A DNA stretch of 64,000 bases from Xanthomonas theicola (GTDB lineage: Bacteria > Pseudomonadota > Gammaproteobacteria > Xanthomonadales > Xanthomonadaceae). The stretch is taken from assembly GCF_014236795.1 (NCBI RefSeq), contig NZ_CP049017.1, positions 2,272,001 to 2,336,000 of the forward strand. The letters run 5' to 3'. Made by a program: the position numbers and the translations under genes. Below the pieces are notes generated by a model that had not been told where the DNA came from, ran no database searches, and worked only from the letters and a program-made list of their open reading frames with translations. Every line of letters begins with the position of its first letter. Position 1 is the stretch's first letter. Below are positions 29,195 to 38,301 of this stretch, one piece after another.

Positions 29195-29275
29195 GTACGG
29201 AGCGGCTCCAGGTGGCCTCGGGCCAACGGTCGCGACGAACGCAGCGATGGACTTTTCCGGCTTCGGATGCAACCG
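29195..29275. repeat. single diverged copy of the 111-bp repeat family
   Basis: GGAGCGGCTCC, then GGTCGCGACGAACGCAGCGATG and TTTTCCGGCTTCGG resemble one unit of the array at 48945-49345, with a short insertion. Confidence 0.55.
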
Positions 29276-29346
29276 CGGCCGTTGCCCCCTCCAGGCACCA
29301 TCGCCGGTGGCGGCGCACGAAGCGCATCGCGTTGGAAGAGGCGGTC

Positions 29347-29685
29347 TCAGGCCAGCAGCACCTGCCCCTCGCGCACCATCACCTGCACTGCGCGCAGCGT
29401 GTCGCCGCGGCACGGCCCGGACACACAGCCGCCCTGCTGCAGTTCGAAGGCGGCGCCATGCGCGGCGCACACTACATGGCCTTCGCGGCTCTTCAGAAAT
29501 TGCCCAGGCGCCCAGTCGAGCCGGCGCCCGGCATGCGGGCATATGTTCAACCAGGCGCGCACCGCGTCGCCGTCGCGGTACAGCAGCAGCGATTCGCCGA
29601 CGCCGCCCACCTGCGCCTCGACTTCGACGAGCGCGCCGGGCTCGATCTGGTCCAACTGCGCCAACACGGTGGAAACCTCGGACAT
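29347..29685 (-). CDS. Rieske [2Fe-2S] ferredoxin-like protein
   Basis: A 112-residue soluble Rieske domain with cluster ligands Cys49 and His51 (NICPHAG) and Cys73 and His76 (VCAAHGA). It resembles the small ferredoxin components of dioxygenase systems or NirD-like proteins. The partner oxygenase is not present nearby. ATG 29685 gives a compact domain; the upstream extension to 29751 adds unconserved residues. It reads opposite to both neighbours and is monocistronic. Confidence 0.88.
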   Translation of the reverse strand: MSEVSTVLAQLDQIEPGALVEVEAQVGGVGESLLLYRDGDAVRAWLNICPHAGRRLDWAPGQFLKSREGHVVCAAHGAAFELQQGGCVSGPCRGDTLRAVQVMVREGQVLLA

Positions 29686-29861
29686 GGAGGGCGGCAGGCG
29701 GAAAGGACCGTCATTGTCGCATGTCCGTACCGCGCCGGCGGCGACATGCAAGGCATTGATCGGAAAAGCGTCGATTCAAATATTAATGAAATTTTCACTC
29801 TGTCGGTTGGAACAGCGCCGATACTGCGCGGCACCGGTTCCAACTGACACAGACTTTTGCC

Positions 29862-30137
29862 ATGCATGCACGCGTCTTCAATTTCGAGCATTTTCGCCAC
29901 GTCTTCGCGCCGCGCAAGCCGCGTCACCCGCTGGTGAAGCTGGCGTTCGGCCTGCTCGGCCTGGCGATCCTGGCCGGGCTGGTGTTCGTCAGCGTCTTCG
30001 TCGGCGCGGCGATGATCCTCGGCGGCATCGCGGTGAAGCTGCTGAGCCAGCGTGGCAACAAGCGTCCGCCCAGTTCGCGCCAGCATGTGGTCGACGGCGA
30101 GTACCGCGTGGTGCGCAAGCCGGCGTTGCCGCTGTAG
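29862..30137 (+). CDS. small conserved membrane protein
   Basis: A 91-residue protein with one long hydrophobic hairpin or segment (LVKLAFGLLGLAILAGLVFV, then SVFVGAAMILGGIAV) flanked by basic residues and a hydrophilic C-terminus. No family is named with certainty; similar small proteins accompany FAH-family genes in xanthomonads. GC content and codon usage fit the chromosome. A GGGAGTGGGGATTGG repeat scrap follows its stop at 30140. Confidence 0.65.
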   Translation: MHARVFNFEHFRHVFAPRKPRHPLVKLAFGLLGLAILAGLVFVSVFVGAAMILGGIAVKLLSQRGNKRPPSSRQHVVDGEYRVVRKPALPL

Positions 30138-30243
30138 GGCCGGGAGTGGGGATTGGCCAAAGCGATACCCGCGCGCCTGCTGGAATTGGGTTGAACCCGA
30201 CGCGTTGGAGTCCTGCATCCTGCTCTTCTTGGATGCGTGCGCC

Positions 30244-30954
30244 ATGAAAGACCTGTTCGCCGCTACCGAAGCTCCGCGCGTGCCCGTGTGCGGGCAGGGC
30301 CTGTTCCCGGTACGCCGCATCTACTGCGTGGGCCGCAACTTCGCCGACCATGCGCGCGAGATGGGCGCCAACGCCCCCGCCTCGAAAGCCGAACGCGGCC
30401 AGCCGACGTTCTTCATGAAGCCGGCCGATGCGCTGGTGATCGGCAACGAGGCCATCCCCTACCCGCCCGCGACCCAGGACCTGCACCACGAAGTGGAACT
30501 GGTGGTGGCGCTCGGCCAGGATGCGCCGGCCGGCGTGCTGCGCGTCGCGGAGGCCACCACGCTGGTGCTCGCCTACGGCGTCGGCCTGGACCTGACCCGC
30601 CGCGATCTGCAGGCCGCGGCCAAGGCCAAGGGCCTGCCGTGGGACATCGCCAAGGGCTTCGACCATTCCGCGCCGATCAGCGAACTGATCCCGGCCGGCG
30701 AAGTCGGCGCGCTGGAGGCGTTGAACCTGTCGCTGGAGGTCAATGGGCAGGTGCGCCAGCAATCGCTGCTCGACCAGATGATCTGGAACGTGCCGGAGAT
30801 CCTGCACGCGCTGTCCAAGCTGTTCGCGCTGCGTGCCGGCGACTTGGTGTTCATGGGCACGCCGGCCGGCGTGGCCGCGCTGCGGCCCGGGGATCGTTTC
30901 AGCGCGCGCCTGGAGAACGTCGCCGAGCGCCATGGCGTGATCGTCGGCGCCTGA
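30244..30954 (+). CDS. fumarylacetoacetate hydrolase family protein
   Basis: A 236-residue FAH-fold enzyme. The metal-binding acidic residues lie in [10 protein letters not shown] and [12 protein letters not shown], together with [12 protein letters not shown] near 26-37 and the FMGTPAGVA loop. The length fits the short YcgM-type acylpyruvase or oxaloacetate-decarboxylase group rather than true FAH. Such enzymes cleave or decarboxylate acylpyruvates. ATG 30244 is chosen from conservation. No pathway genes adjoin it. Confidence 0.88.
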   Translation: MKDLFAATEAPRVPVCGQGLFPVRRIYCVGRNFADHAREMGANAPASKAERGQPTFFMKPADALVIGNEAIPYPPATQDLHHEVELVVALGQDAPAGVLRVAEATTLVLAYGVGLDLTRRDLQAAAKAKGLPWDIAKGFDHSAPISELIPAGEVGALEALNLSLEVNGQVRQQSLLDQMIWNVPEILHALSKLFALRAGDLVFMGTPAGVAALRPGDRFSARLENVAERHGVIVGA

Positions 30955-31112
30955 GCGATGCCGGCGCGGCCGCAGGTTGCGCGGACCGCAGGCCGACAAC
31001 GGCGATGCCGCTGTGCGGCGCGCACCGGTTGCAGCGGCTCGATCCGCTGCCGATACGTCTGCGCTATTCTTGCGCGGCGGCGATAGGTCCGCGAACGATT
31101 GAGGAGTTCCTG

Positions 31113-31517
31113 ATGGGCATGGTTCGCGAGTTCAAGGAATTCGCCATGCGCGGCAATGTGCTGGACTTGGCGGTGGGCGTGGTGCTCGGCGCTGCGTTCG
31201 GCAAGATCGTCACCGCACTGGTGGAAAAGATCATGATGCCGCCGATCGGCGTGCTCGCCGGCGGCGTGGATTTCTCGCGTTGGGCGTGGACGCTGAAGGC
31301 GGCGACGGTGGACGCGGCGGGCAAGGAGGTGCCGGCGGTGGCGATCGGCATCGGCGATTTCCTCAATACCATCATCCAGTTCGTGATCGTGGCCTTCGCC
31401 ATCTTCATGCTGGTCAAGGCGATCAACCGCATCGCGCGCAGGCAACCGCCGGCGCCCAAGGCCCCGAGCGAGGAAGTGGTGCTGCTGCGCGAGATCCGCG
31501 ATTCGCTGAAGCGCTGA
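31113..31517 (+). CDS. mscL: large-conductance mechanosensitive channel
   Basis: A 134-residue protein. The N-terminal amphipathic helix and first pore helix are [20 protein letters not shown] and [16 protein letters not shown] periplasmic loop spans about 50-80. TM2 is [15 protein letters not shown], and a C-terminal helical bundle ends in [15 protein letters not shown]. It opens under membrane tension to release solutes on osmotic downshock. GAGGAG is located seven bases before ATG 31113. It is monocistronic. Confidence 0.96.
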   Translation: MGMVREFKEFAMRGNVLDLAVGVVLGAAFGKIVTALVEKIMMPPIGVLAGGVDFSRWAWTLKAATVDAAGKEVPAVAIGIGDFLNTIIQFVIVAFAIFMLVKAINRIARRQPPAPKAPSEEVVLLREIRDSLKR

Positions 31518-31681
31518 TCCGCACCGGCTCGCGGGCGCAAAGCCGCCTGGCCTGGGGCCATCGGCCGCGACCAGGCAGCAGCGGCCAGACGCCGCCGCGC
31601 CTGCGGACCGCGTCCCGCGGAAAGCGCAGACATTTGCGGGCCCCGCCAATATGCTGGGCGTCCCCTGTCGCGGAGTCTTCC

Positions 31682-33094
31682 ATGCGCCGTCTTGCCGCCG
31701 TCATCGCCGCCGTGCTCGCCACCTCGCCCGCCAGCGCGGTCGAGGCCACCCGCATCCCGCAGGCGGCGTTGCCCACCGCCGCCACGCTGCGCGAGCAGGC
31801 CCTGGCCGACGACACCGGCTGGAAGGTGGTCGAATCGCTGACCACCGAGATCGGCCCGCGCATCGCCGGCGGCGAGGCCGATGCGCGCGCGGTCGCCTGG
31901 GCCAAGGCGAAGTTCGAGGCGCTGGGCTTCGACAAGGTGTGGACCGAACCGGTGACGTTCCCGAAATGGGAACGCCGCAGCGAGCATGCCCAGGTGCTTG
32001 GCGCGAACGCGCAGCCGCTGGTCGTCACCGCGCTGGGCGGCAGTCCGGCCGGCACGGTCGAGGCCGAGGTGGTGCGCTTCGCCGATCTGGCCGCGCTGCA
32101 GGCCGCGCCGGCCGGATCGCTGCGCGACAAGATCGCCTTCGTCGACTACCAGATGGCCAGGACGCGCGACGGCAAGGACTACGGCAACGCCGGTGCGGTG
32201 CGCAGCAAGGGGCCGTCGGAGGCGATCCGCAAGGGCGCGGCCGGCTTCGTGATGCGCTCGGCCGGCACCGATTCGCATCGGGTGCCGCATACCGGCATCA
32301 CCCGCTTCGAGGACGGCCTGACGCCGGTGCCCGCGGCGGCACTGTCGGTACCCGATGCCAACCAGTTGGCGCGTCTGGTCGCACGCGGCCCGGTACGCCT
32401 GCGCCTGGCGCTGGATTGCGGCTGGGATGGGCAGGCCGCCTCGTACAACGTGATCGGCGAGATCACCGGGCGCGAAAAGCCCCGGGAAGTGGTGGTGATC
32501 GGCGCCCACCTGGATTCATGGGACCTGGGCACCGGCGCGATCGACGACGCTGCCGGCGTCGGCATCGGCATGGCCGCCGGGCACCTGATCGGCCAGCTCA
32601 AGCGCGCTCCCAAGCGCACGATCCGCGTGATCGCCTTCGCCAACGAGGAGCAGGGCCTGTACGGCGGCAAGGCCTACGCGCAGGCGCATGCCGAGGACGT
32701 GGCGCTGCACCAGATCGCCGCCGAGAGCGACTTCGGCGCCGGCCGCATCTATGCGTTCAATACCGGCTCCGGCGACGCCGCCGCGTCGCGCCAGGCGACC
32801 GCACAGATCGCCGCGGCGCTGGCGCCGCTCGGCATCGCCTACGCGCCGGACCGCGGCGGCCCCGGCCCGGACCTGGGCCCACTGGCGGCCAAGGGCGGCG
32901 CCTGGGGCTGGCTGGCGCAGGACGGCAGCGACTATTTCGACCTGCACCACACCGCCGACGATACCCTGGACAAGATCGATCCCGAGGCGCTGGCACAGAA
33001 CGTCGCCGCCTACGCGGTGTTCGCCTACCTGGCCGCGGAGGCCGACGGCGGCTTCGGCAGCCAGGCCAAGGCAGTGCCACCGCCCAGGGAGTAG
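31682..33094 (+). CDS. secreted M28-family zinc aminopeptidase
   Basis: A 470-residue protein with a signal peptide (LAAVIAAVLATSPASAVEA), a PA-like inserted domain around 120-220 and an M28 catalytic domain. Zinc ligands and catalytic acids can be seen in IGAHLDSWDLGTGAIDDAAG (His, Asp, Asp), FANEEQGLYGG (Glu-Glu), ESDFG and LHHTADDT (His). It is a periplasmic or secreted aminopeptidase or carboxypeptidase Q-like enzyme. ATG 31682 is the start giving a complete signal sequence. Single gene. Confidence 0.9.
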   Translation: MRRLAAVIAAVLATSPASAVEATRIPQAALPTAATLREQALADDTGWKVVESLTTEIGPRIAGGEADARAVAWAKAKFEALGFDKVWTEPVTFPKWERRSEHAQVLGANAQPLVVTALGGSPAGTVEAEVVRFADLAALQAAPAGSLRDKIAFVDYQMARTRDGKDYGNAGAVRSKGPSEAIRKGAAGFVMRSAGTDSHRVPHTGITRFEDGLTPVPAAALSVPDANQLARLVARGPVRLRLALDCGWDGQAASYNVIGEITGREKPREVVVIGAHLDSWDLGTGAIDDAAGVGIGMAAGHLIGQLKRAPKRTIRVIAFANEEQGLYGGKAYAQAHAEDVALHQIAAESDFGAGRIYAFNTGSGDAAASRQATAQIAAALAPLGIAYAPDRGGPGPDLGPLAAKGGAWGWLAQDGSDYFDLHHTADDTLDKIDPEALAQNVAAYAVFAYLAAEADGGFGSQAKAVPPPRE

Positions 33095-33160
33095 GCTGAG
33101 GGCGCGCGCCGCGGGGATGCGTGCAGGCGTTCCTTCTTCGCAGCAGCGCCAGAACCCACG

Positions 33161-34199
33161 ATGGCAAAATGGCAAGGTCGCGCAGGCAGCGCGGTGACGC
33201 TGCTGGATGTGGCCCGGCATGCGGGCGTGTCGCCGATGACTGCCTCGCGCGTGATCAACCGCCATCCGCGGGTGGGCGCGGCGCGGGCGCGTCGAGGCCT
33301 CGATCAAGGCGCTCGGCTACCGCCCCAACCCCGCCCGGCGCTCGCTGCGCACCGATCGGCGTGCTGTACAGCGATCCCAGCGCGGCCTATCTCAACCAGT
33401 TCATGCTCGACATCCTCGAGCAGAGCAGCCTGGACGGCAGCCAGGTGCTGGTGGAAAAGAGCGACGACATCGGCAGCCAGGCGCACCGCCGCCCAACGCC
33501 TGCTGGACGCCGGCGTGGACGGGGTGATTCTGCCGCCGCCGCTGTGCGACTGGCGGCAGACCATCGAGGAACTGGACGCGCGCGGCATCCCGGTCGTCGC
33601 CGTGGCCACCGGCACGCTGATGCACAGGGGTCAGCTCGGTGCGCATCGACGACTACCAGGCCGCCTGCGCGATCACCCGGCACCTGATCGAACTCGGCCA
33701 TCGCGACATCGGCTTCATCCGCGGCGATCCCAAGCACACCCCGAGCGCGCTGCGCAGCCGCGCGTTTTTCGACACCATGGCCGCGGCCGGCCTGGCGGTC
33801 GCCCACGCGCGCGTGGCCGAAAGCCTGTTCACCTACCGCTCCGGCCTGCTCGCCGCGACCGCGCTGCTGCATGCCGCGCCACGGCCGACCGCGATCCTGT
33901 GCAGCAACGACGACATGGCCGCCGCGGCGATGGCCATCGCCCACGGCCTGCGCCTGCCCGAGGATCTGTCGATCACCGGCTTCGACGACACGCCGGTGGC
34001 GACCACGATCTGGCCGGAACTGACCACCATCCACCAGCCGGTCACCGCGATGGGCCGCGCCGCAGCGACCCTGCTGCTGGCCGAGATCGGCCAGCGCCGC
34101 GACGGCCTGCCCAGCCGCGGCATCCACCAGGTCATGCGCTACACCCTGGTCAGCCGCGTCTCCAGCGCGCCGCCGGCGCGGAACGTGGCCCCGCCCTAG
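33161..34199 (+). pseudogene. LacI/GntR-type sugar repressor, multiply frameshifted
   Basis: ATG 33161 opens the N-terminus with the LacI HTH (VTLLDVARHAGVSPMTASRV, then INRHPRVGAA). The text jumps frames near 33285 (SIKALGYRPNPA), 33340 (IGVLYSDPSAAYLNQFMLDI), 33480 (AQRLLDAGVDGVILPPPLCD) and 33630, ending in one long frame (DYQAACAITRHLIELGHRDI; GFDDTPVATTIWPELTTIHQ). All segments belong to one repressor of about 345 residues resembling the gluconate-operon type. Four indels make it non-functional as written. Confidence 0.85.
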
Positions 34200-34332
34200 C
34201 CGCGCAGACTGGCGCGGCACCGGGGCGCGCGCGCGGCCCCGGTCACCGTCGGATGCGCCGGCGGGACGGCCGCACGCGCCGGCATGCCGCCGGCGAGCGA
34301 TGCCGCGACCGGTCGGCAGCACCGCAGCGCCC

Positions 34333-35169
34333 TCATCGCGACGCGCCCGGCGCCGGGTGGCGGCTGCGCCAGCTGCCCAGCAGCACCGCGGTGGCCGCGG
34401 CGACGTTGAGGCTCTCCACCGCGCCACTGCCGGGAATCGACAGCCGCAGTTCGCAGGCCTGCGCGAACGCCCGGTCCATGCCTTGGCTCTCGGCGCCCAT
34501 GACGTAGACCAGGCGCGGCGGCAACGCCGCGGCGAACACGTCCTCGCCCCCCTCCACCAGCGTCGCCGCCACCGCGAAACCGGCGCCGCGCAACTGCACC
34601 AGCGCCTGCGCCGTCGCCGGCAGCCGCACCAGCGGCAGCGCCTCGGCACCGCCCTCGGCCACCCGCGCCGCCGCGCCGGACAGGGTCAGCGTCGCGCTGT
34701 CCGGCAGCAGCACCGCGGCCGCGCCGAAATGCGCGGCGGAGCGCAGGATCGCGCCGAAATTGTGCGGATTGCCGACGCCGTCCAGCCATAGCGCCAGCGC
34801 CGGACCGGGCGCCAGCGTCTGCCGCCATGCCGCCAGCGACAGCGGTTCCTCGCGCAGCACGTCGGCGACCACGCCCTCGTGATGCGCGCTGGCGGCCAGC
34901 TTGTTCAGATCGGCCTCGTCCACCACCCGGTAACCGACGCGATGCGCCACGCACCACTTGAGCAGCGGCTGCAGCGCCGGAATCCGCGCCTCGCTCAGGT
35001 ACAGCTTGCGCAGCGCCTCGGGCCGCCGCGCATGCATGGCGCGCACCGCGTTGAGGCCGTACAGGCGCAGCTCGCCGCGATTGGCGTCGGCCGCGCGGGG
35101 CGCGGCGGCGCGGGCCGGCTGCACCGGCGGCCGCGGGCCGCGCGGGCGGTTGTCCCAGGGCGAGGTCAT
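34333..35169 (-). CDS. TrmH/SpoU-family RNA 2'-O-methyltransferase
   Basis: A 278-residue protein. An N-terminal L30e-like RNA-binding domain (GELRLYGLNAVRAMHARRPE) is followed by the SPOUT trefoil-knot domain, with motif 1 NPHNFGAILRSAAHFG, motif 2 GAESQGMDRAF and motif 3 SIPGSGAVESLNVAAATAV. The target is rRNA or tRNA ribose; RlmB- or TrmH-like specificity cannot be settled. ATG 35169 gives a natural start after the 35211 alternative. The N-terminal 45 residues are Pro/Arg-rich and probably disordered. Confidence 0.9.
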   Translation of the reverse strand: MTSPWDNRPRGPRPPVQPARAAAPRAADANRGELRLYGLNAVRAMHARRPEALRKLYLSEARIPALQPLLKWCVAHRVGYRVVDEADLNKLAASAHHEGVVADVLREEPLSLAAWRQTLAPGPALALWLDGVGNPHNFGAILRSAAHFGAAAVLLPDSATLTLSGAAARVAEGGAEALPLVRLPATAQALVQLRGAGFAVAATLVEGGEDVFAAALPPRLVYVMGAESQGMDRAFAQACELRLSIPGSGAVESLNVAAATAVLLGSWRSRHPAPGASR

Positions 35170-35714
35170 CGCGGCGCGCCCGGCAACGGCCTGAGCGCGG
35201 CGCAACCGCACCGCCTGCCGGCAGCGCTCGGAAAAGGAAGGACATCGCGCATGGGGTCTCCTGAAAGCGCTTGGGCCGCATGCCGGGTCGGCACGGTGCG
35301 CCGATTTTCGCTCATCCGGGGCCAGCAGGTGGCAGCGGCGTGCCGCGCCACCGCATACGCGCGCCCGCGCGGCGCCGACGCCGGCACTTGTCTACCGCGC
35401 ACCCCGCAACACCCAACGCCGCTCCGATGGTGACCGTCAACCAGTTCAACCATCGCCGCGGACCATGCCGTATTCGCGCCGATCGATGCGGAAATCCTAC
35501 AAGCGCGACGCCTGCACATGATTCATCGTCGTCGCTCCTTCGGCCACCACACAGGCTCCTATCGAGACAGCCCGACCGCCGCACCACCTCACTTCGCACA
35601 CGGGAAGCCGGCGTCCACGATCCGGCCTGCACCTGCATCGCGCTGCGGTGCGGTGCGGTGCGGCCACGCGGTTTCCCGAGAACGCTCTCGCATTCTCACG
35701 ACAAGACGATTCCC
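35170..35714. other. 545-bp intergenic region with a pentanucleotide repeat
   Basis: No gene is supported on either strand. Bases 35644-35663 are four perfect copies of TGCGG, about 50 bases upstream of the following secreted-protein gene. Confidence 0.5.
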
Positions 35715-36779
35715 ATGAACTCCGACTCCCGTACCACTCCATCGGCAGCACCCCGCCATGCCCGCGTTGCCCTGATGTGGCTGCTCTCCCTGCTGGGCCT
35801 GGGTGGCGCCGACACCGCGCTGGCGCAGGAGCACTCCCCCGATGCCCGCCTCGCCCGGGTCGCCAGCCTGCGCACCGAGCACAAGCCCGCGGGCGTCCCC
35901 GGCGACTACGTACAGACCCCGTTCGGCTACTTCCCGCCGGCCTGCGTGCAGCACCTCGGCCGCGGCGCGCGCGTGCTCGACGACGGCAGCCTGCAGCGCG
36001 CCGACGGCGTGCGCGAACGCGCGCAGGTGTGCACGCAGGACAACTTCACCCCCGACGGCACGCGGGCACGGCCGGATGGCCGCGACCTCGCTGGCCGCCA
36101 GGTTCGCGGCGGCGCCGCGCTGGCAGCGACCGAGTCCCGGCGCGCGCTGCCGCCGCCGATCACCCACGACTGGGTGCAGGCCGCCGGCTACAACACCGGC
36201 ACGCCGATCGGCCGCATCGTGGCCAGCTGGACGGTACCGCCGAACCCGATCAGCGCCTCGGGACAGACGGTGTACTTCTTCCCGGGGCTGCAGAGCGATA
36301 CCCCGGTGATCCTGCAACCGGTGCTCGGCTACCGCGGCAACAACAACACCTGGGATCTGAGCAGCTGGAACTGCTGCAAGGACGACACCGTGTGGTACAG
36401 CGACTTCATCCCGGCCAAGGCCGGCGATCAGATCGTGGGCGACACCTACGCCACCTGCTCCACGCCCGGCCGCACCTGCTCGAGCTGGAACATCGACACC
36501 CGCAACCTCACCAGCGGCCGCAGCGTCAGGCTCAGCACCACCTCCTCCGGCAATCTGAACCTGGTGGTGGGAGGCGCGCTGGAGGTGTATTCGGTGACCA
36601 ATTGCGACCAGTACCCGCCCAACGGCAGCATCAGCTTCGCCCGGATCGGGGTGTACGACTACAATTTCAATCGGGTGCAGTCGCCGCCGTGGCAGTCGAT
36701 CGCCGACAGTTCCAGGCTCGACGTGCAATGCAACTACTCGGTGAACACCACCGCCACCTCGGCCACCATCACCTACTGA
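35715..36779 (+). CDS. secreted beta-sandwich protein, uncharacterised
   Basis: A 354-residue protein with an export signal (residues about 17-38, WLLSLLGLGGADTALAQ). A variable region of about 100 residues precedes a C-terminal domain with the repeated aromatic pattern VASWTVPPNP, QTVYFFPGLQ, ILQPVLGYRG and SSWNCCKDDTVWYSD. This looks like a secreted concanavalin-like beta-sandwich found in soil bacteria and fungi. No catalytic residues were identified. It is a single gene; the function is unknown, possibly cell-wall or carbohydrate binding. Confidence 0.65.
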   Translation: MNSDSRTTPSAAPRHARVALMWLLSLLGLGGADTALAQEHSPDARLARVASLRTEHKPAGVPGDYVQTPFGYFPPACVQHLGRGARVLDDGSLQRADGVRERAQVCTQDNFTPDGTRARPDGRDLAGRQVRGGAALAATESRRALPPPITHDWVQAAGYNTGTPIGRIVASWTVPPNPISASGQTVYFFPGLQSDTPVILQPVLGYRGNNNTWDLSSWNCCKDDTVWYSDFIPAKAGDQIVGDTYATCSTPGRTCSSWNIDTRNLTSGRSVRLSTTSSGNLNLVVGGALEVYSVTNCDQYPPNGSISFARIGVYDYNFNRVQSPPWQSIADSSRLDVQCNYSVNTTATSATITY

Positions 36780-36829
36780 GCGATCCTGCCTGCCGTGCCG
36801 CCGCCACACCACTGGCGGCGGCACGGCGT

Positions 36830-37387
36830 TCATGGCACCGGCCAGTGGCGGCCGAACAGGCACAGATCGTACACCTGTCCTGGCCGTACCGGCATGCTGC
36901 AGCGCATGCCCTCTTCCACGAAACCGTTCTTCTGCAGTACCCGCGCCGACGCCAGGTTGCTGTCCAGCACCGATGTTTCGACCCGGCGCAGGCCCAGGAC
37001 CGGCACCGCCCAGTCCTGGTAAGCGGCGACAATGCGGGGCATATGGCCCTTGACCCAGTGCGCGCGCCCCAAGCAGTCGCCGAGCTCGGCGCTGCGGCGC
37101 GCCGGGGCCGGCACCGGGCGCAGCGCGATGCCGCCACAGGCCTCGCCATCGATCTCGATCGCCAGCACCGGGTGGCGTAGGTCGACCGCGCACCCGTCCA
37201 GGAACGCCTCGCCGTCGGCGCGGGGACAGGGATGCGGGAAGCGGGTGCTGAACCCACGCGCCGCCTGGGCGTCGCCGGCATGACGCAGCAACGCATCGAG
37301 ATCGCCATCACGCCAGCGGCGCAGTCGCATGCTGCCGGCGTGCAGTTGCAGGTCGCGCCACACCGTGGCGCCGGCGGCATCGGACAT
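36830..37387 (-). CDS. GNAT-family N-acetyltransferase (RimJ-like)
   Basis: A 185-residue acetyltransferase with the RimJ/RimL pattern: MRLRRWRDGDLDALLRHAGD at the start of the domain, a GDCLGRAHWVKGHM acetyl-CoA region, and VLDSNLASARVLQKNGFVEE near 140-160. It acetylates an amine, likely of a protein or small molecule. ATG 37387 is preferred to 37450, which adds low-complexity residues. It converges on the secreted-protein gene and diverges from the deacetylase gene. Confidence 0.88.
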   Translation of the reverse strand: MSDAAGATVWRDLQLHAGSMRLRRWRDGDLDALLRHAGDAQAARGFSTRFPHPCPRADGEAFLDGCAVDLRHPVLAIEIDGEACGGIALRPVPAPARRSAELGDCLGRAHWVKGHMPRIVAAYQDWAVPVLGLRRVETSVLDSNLASARVLQKNGFVEEGMRCSMPVRPGQVYDLCLFGRHWPVP

Positions 37388-37554
37388 CGCCCGCCCTCGT
37401 GCAGGCGGGTGCCCAGCATCACCGGCGCAGCGCGCAGGCCGCCGCCGCACCGGCCATGGCGACAGGCGGGCGCGGTGGCGGAGAGGGCGACGCGACAGGC
37501 AGCCGAAAGGGGCGGGTGCGATAGTATGGAAGCCCTTACCAGCGAACCGTCACG

Positions 37555-38301
37555 ATGTCCCCCGAGAGTTCCACCGCCGCGGCACGCATCCCGATCTTCA
37601 TGTACCACAACATCGCGCCGGCGCCGCGCCAGTTGCAGGTGTACCGCAGCCTGTACGTCGCGCCGGCGCGCTTCGCGCGGCAGATGCGGCTGCTGCGCCG
37701 GCTGGGTTACCGCGGCGTCTCCATGTCCGACGCCATGCCCTACCTGCGCGGCGAGCGCCAGGGCCGGATCGCGGTGGTGACGCTGGACGACGGCTACGCC
37801 GACAACCTGCATGCGGCGCTGCCGGTGCTGCAACGGCTGGGGTTCACCGCCACGGTGTACGTGGTCAGCGGCTGCATCGGCCGCCACAACGCCTGGGACG
37901 CGCAGAAACTCGGCATCGAAAAGCCGCTGATGACCCTGGCCGAGCTGCGCCAGTGGCGCGCCGGCGGCATGGAGATCGGCGCGCATACCCGCTCGCATCC
38001 GCGCCTGACCAGTTGCAGCGACACCGCGCTGGACGAGGAGACCGGCGGCTGCAAGCGCGAACTGGAGGACCTGCTCGGCGAGCCGGTCACCCAGTTCTGT
38101 TATCCGTACGGCGATATGGACGAGCGCGTCGCCGCGGCGACGCGCGGCGCCGGCTACGTCGCCGCGACCAGCACCCGCCGCGGCCGCGCCGTGGTCGGTT
38201 CCGATCCCTGGCGCTATCCGCGGATCCATGTGGCGCGGCACCATGTGCTGCCGCAGTTCGCGCTGCGCGCGCTGACCGGCTACGAGGATCGGCGCGCGTG
38301 A
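37555..38301 (+). CDS. polysaccharide deacetylase family protein
   Basis: A 248-residue NodB-homology domain. Motif 1 is VVTLDDGYADN with the metal-binding Asp near 80-83. Motif 2 is IGAHTRSHPRLT, with both His ligands near 142 and 146. Motif 3 is FCYPYGDMDERVAAA. There is no signal peptide, so it is cytoplasmic or periplasmic-face associated. It deacetylates an N-acetylated sugar. Its stop overlaps the GTG start of the glycosyltransferase, so the two probably act on the same surface glycan. Confidence 0.9.
   Translation: MSPESSTAAARIPIFMYHNIAPAPRQLQVYRSLYVAPARFARQMRLLRRLGYRGVSMSDAMPYLRGERQGRIAVVTLDDGYADNLHAALPVLQRLGFTATVYVVSGCIGRHNAWDAQKLGIEKPLMTLAELRQWRAGGMEIGAHTRSHPRLTSCSDTALDEETGGCKRELEDLLGEPVTQFCYPYGDMDERVAAATRGAGYVAATSTRRGRAVVGSDPWRYPRIHVARHHVLPQFALRALTGYEDRRA

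Noticed and set aside
26594..30247. A 1217-codon open frame on the plus strand over trmB, the transporter and the Rieske region
   Set aside because: Arg/Ala/Pro-rich shadow without domains. The trmB and transporter genes in other frames have clear motifs.
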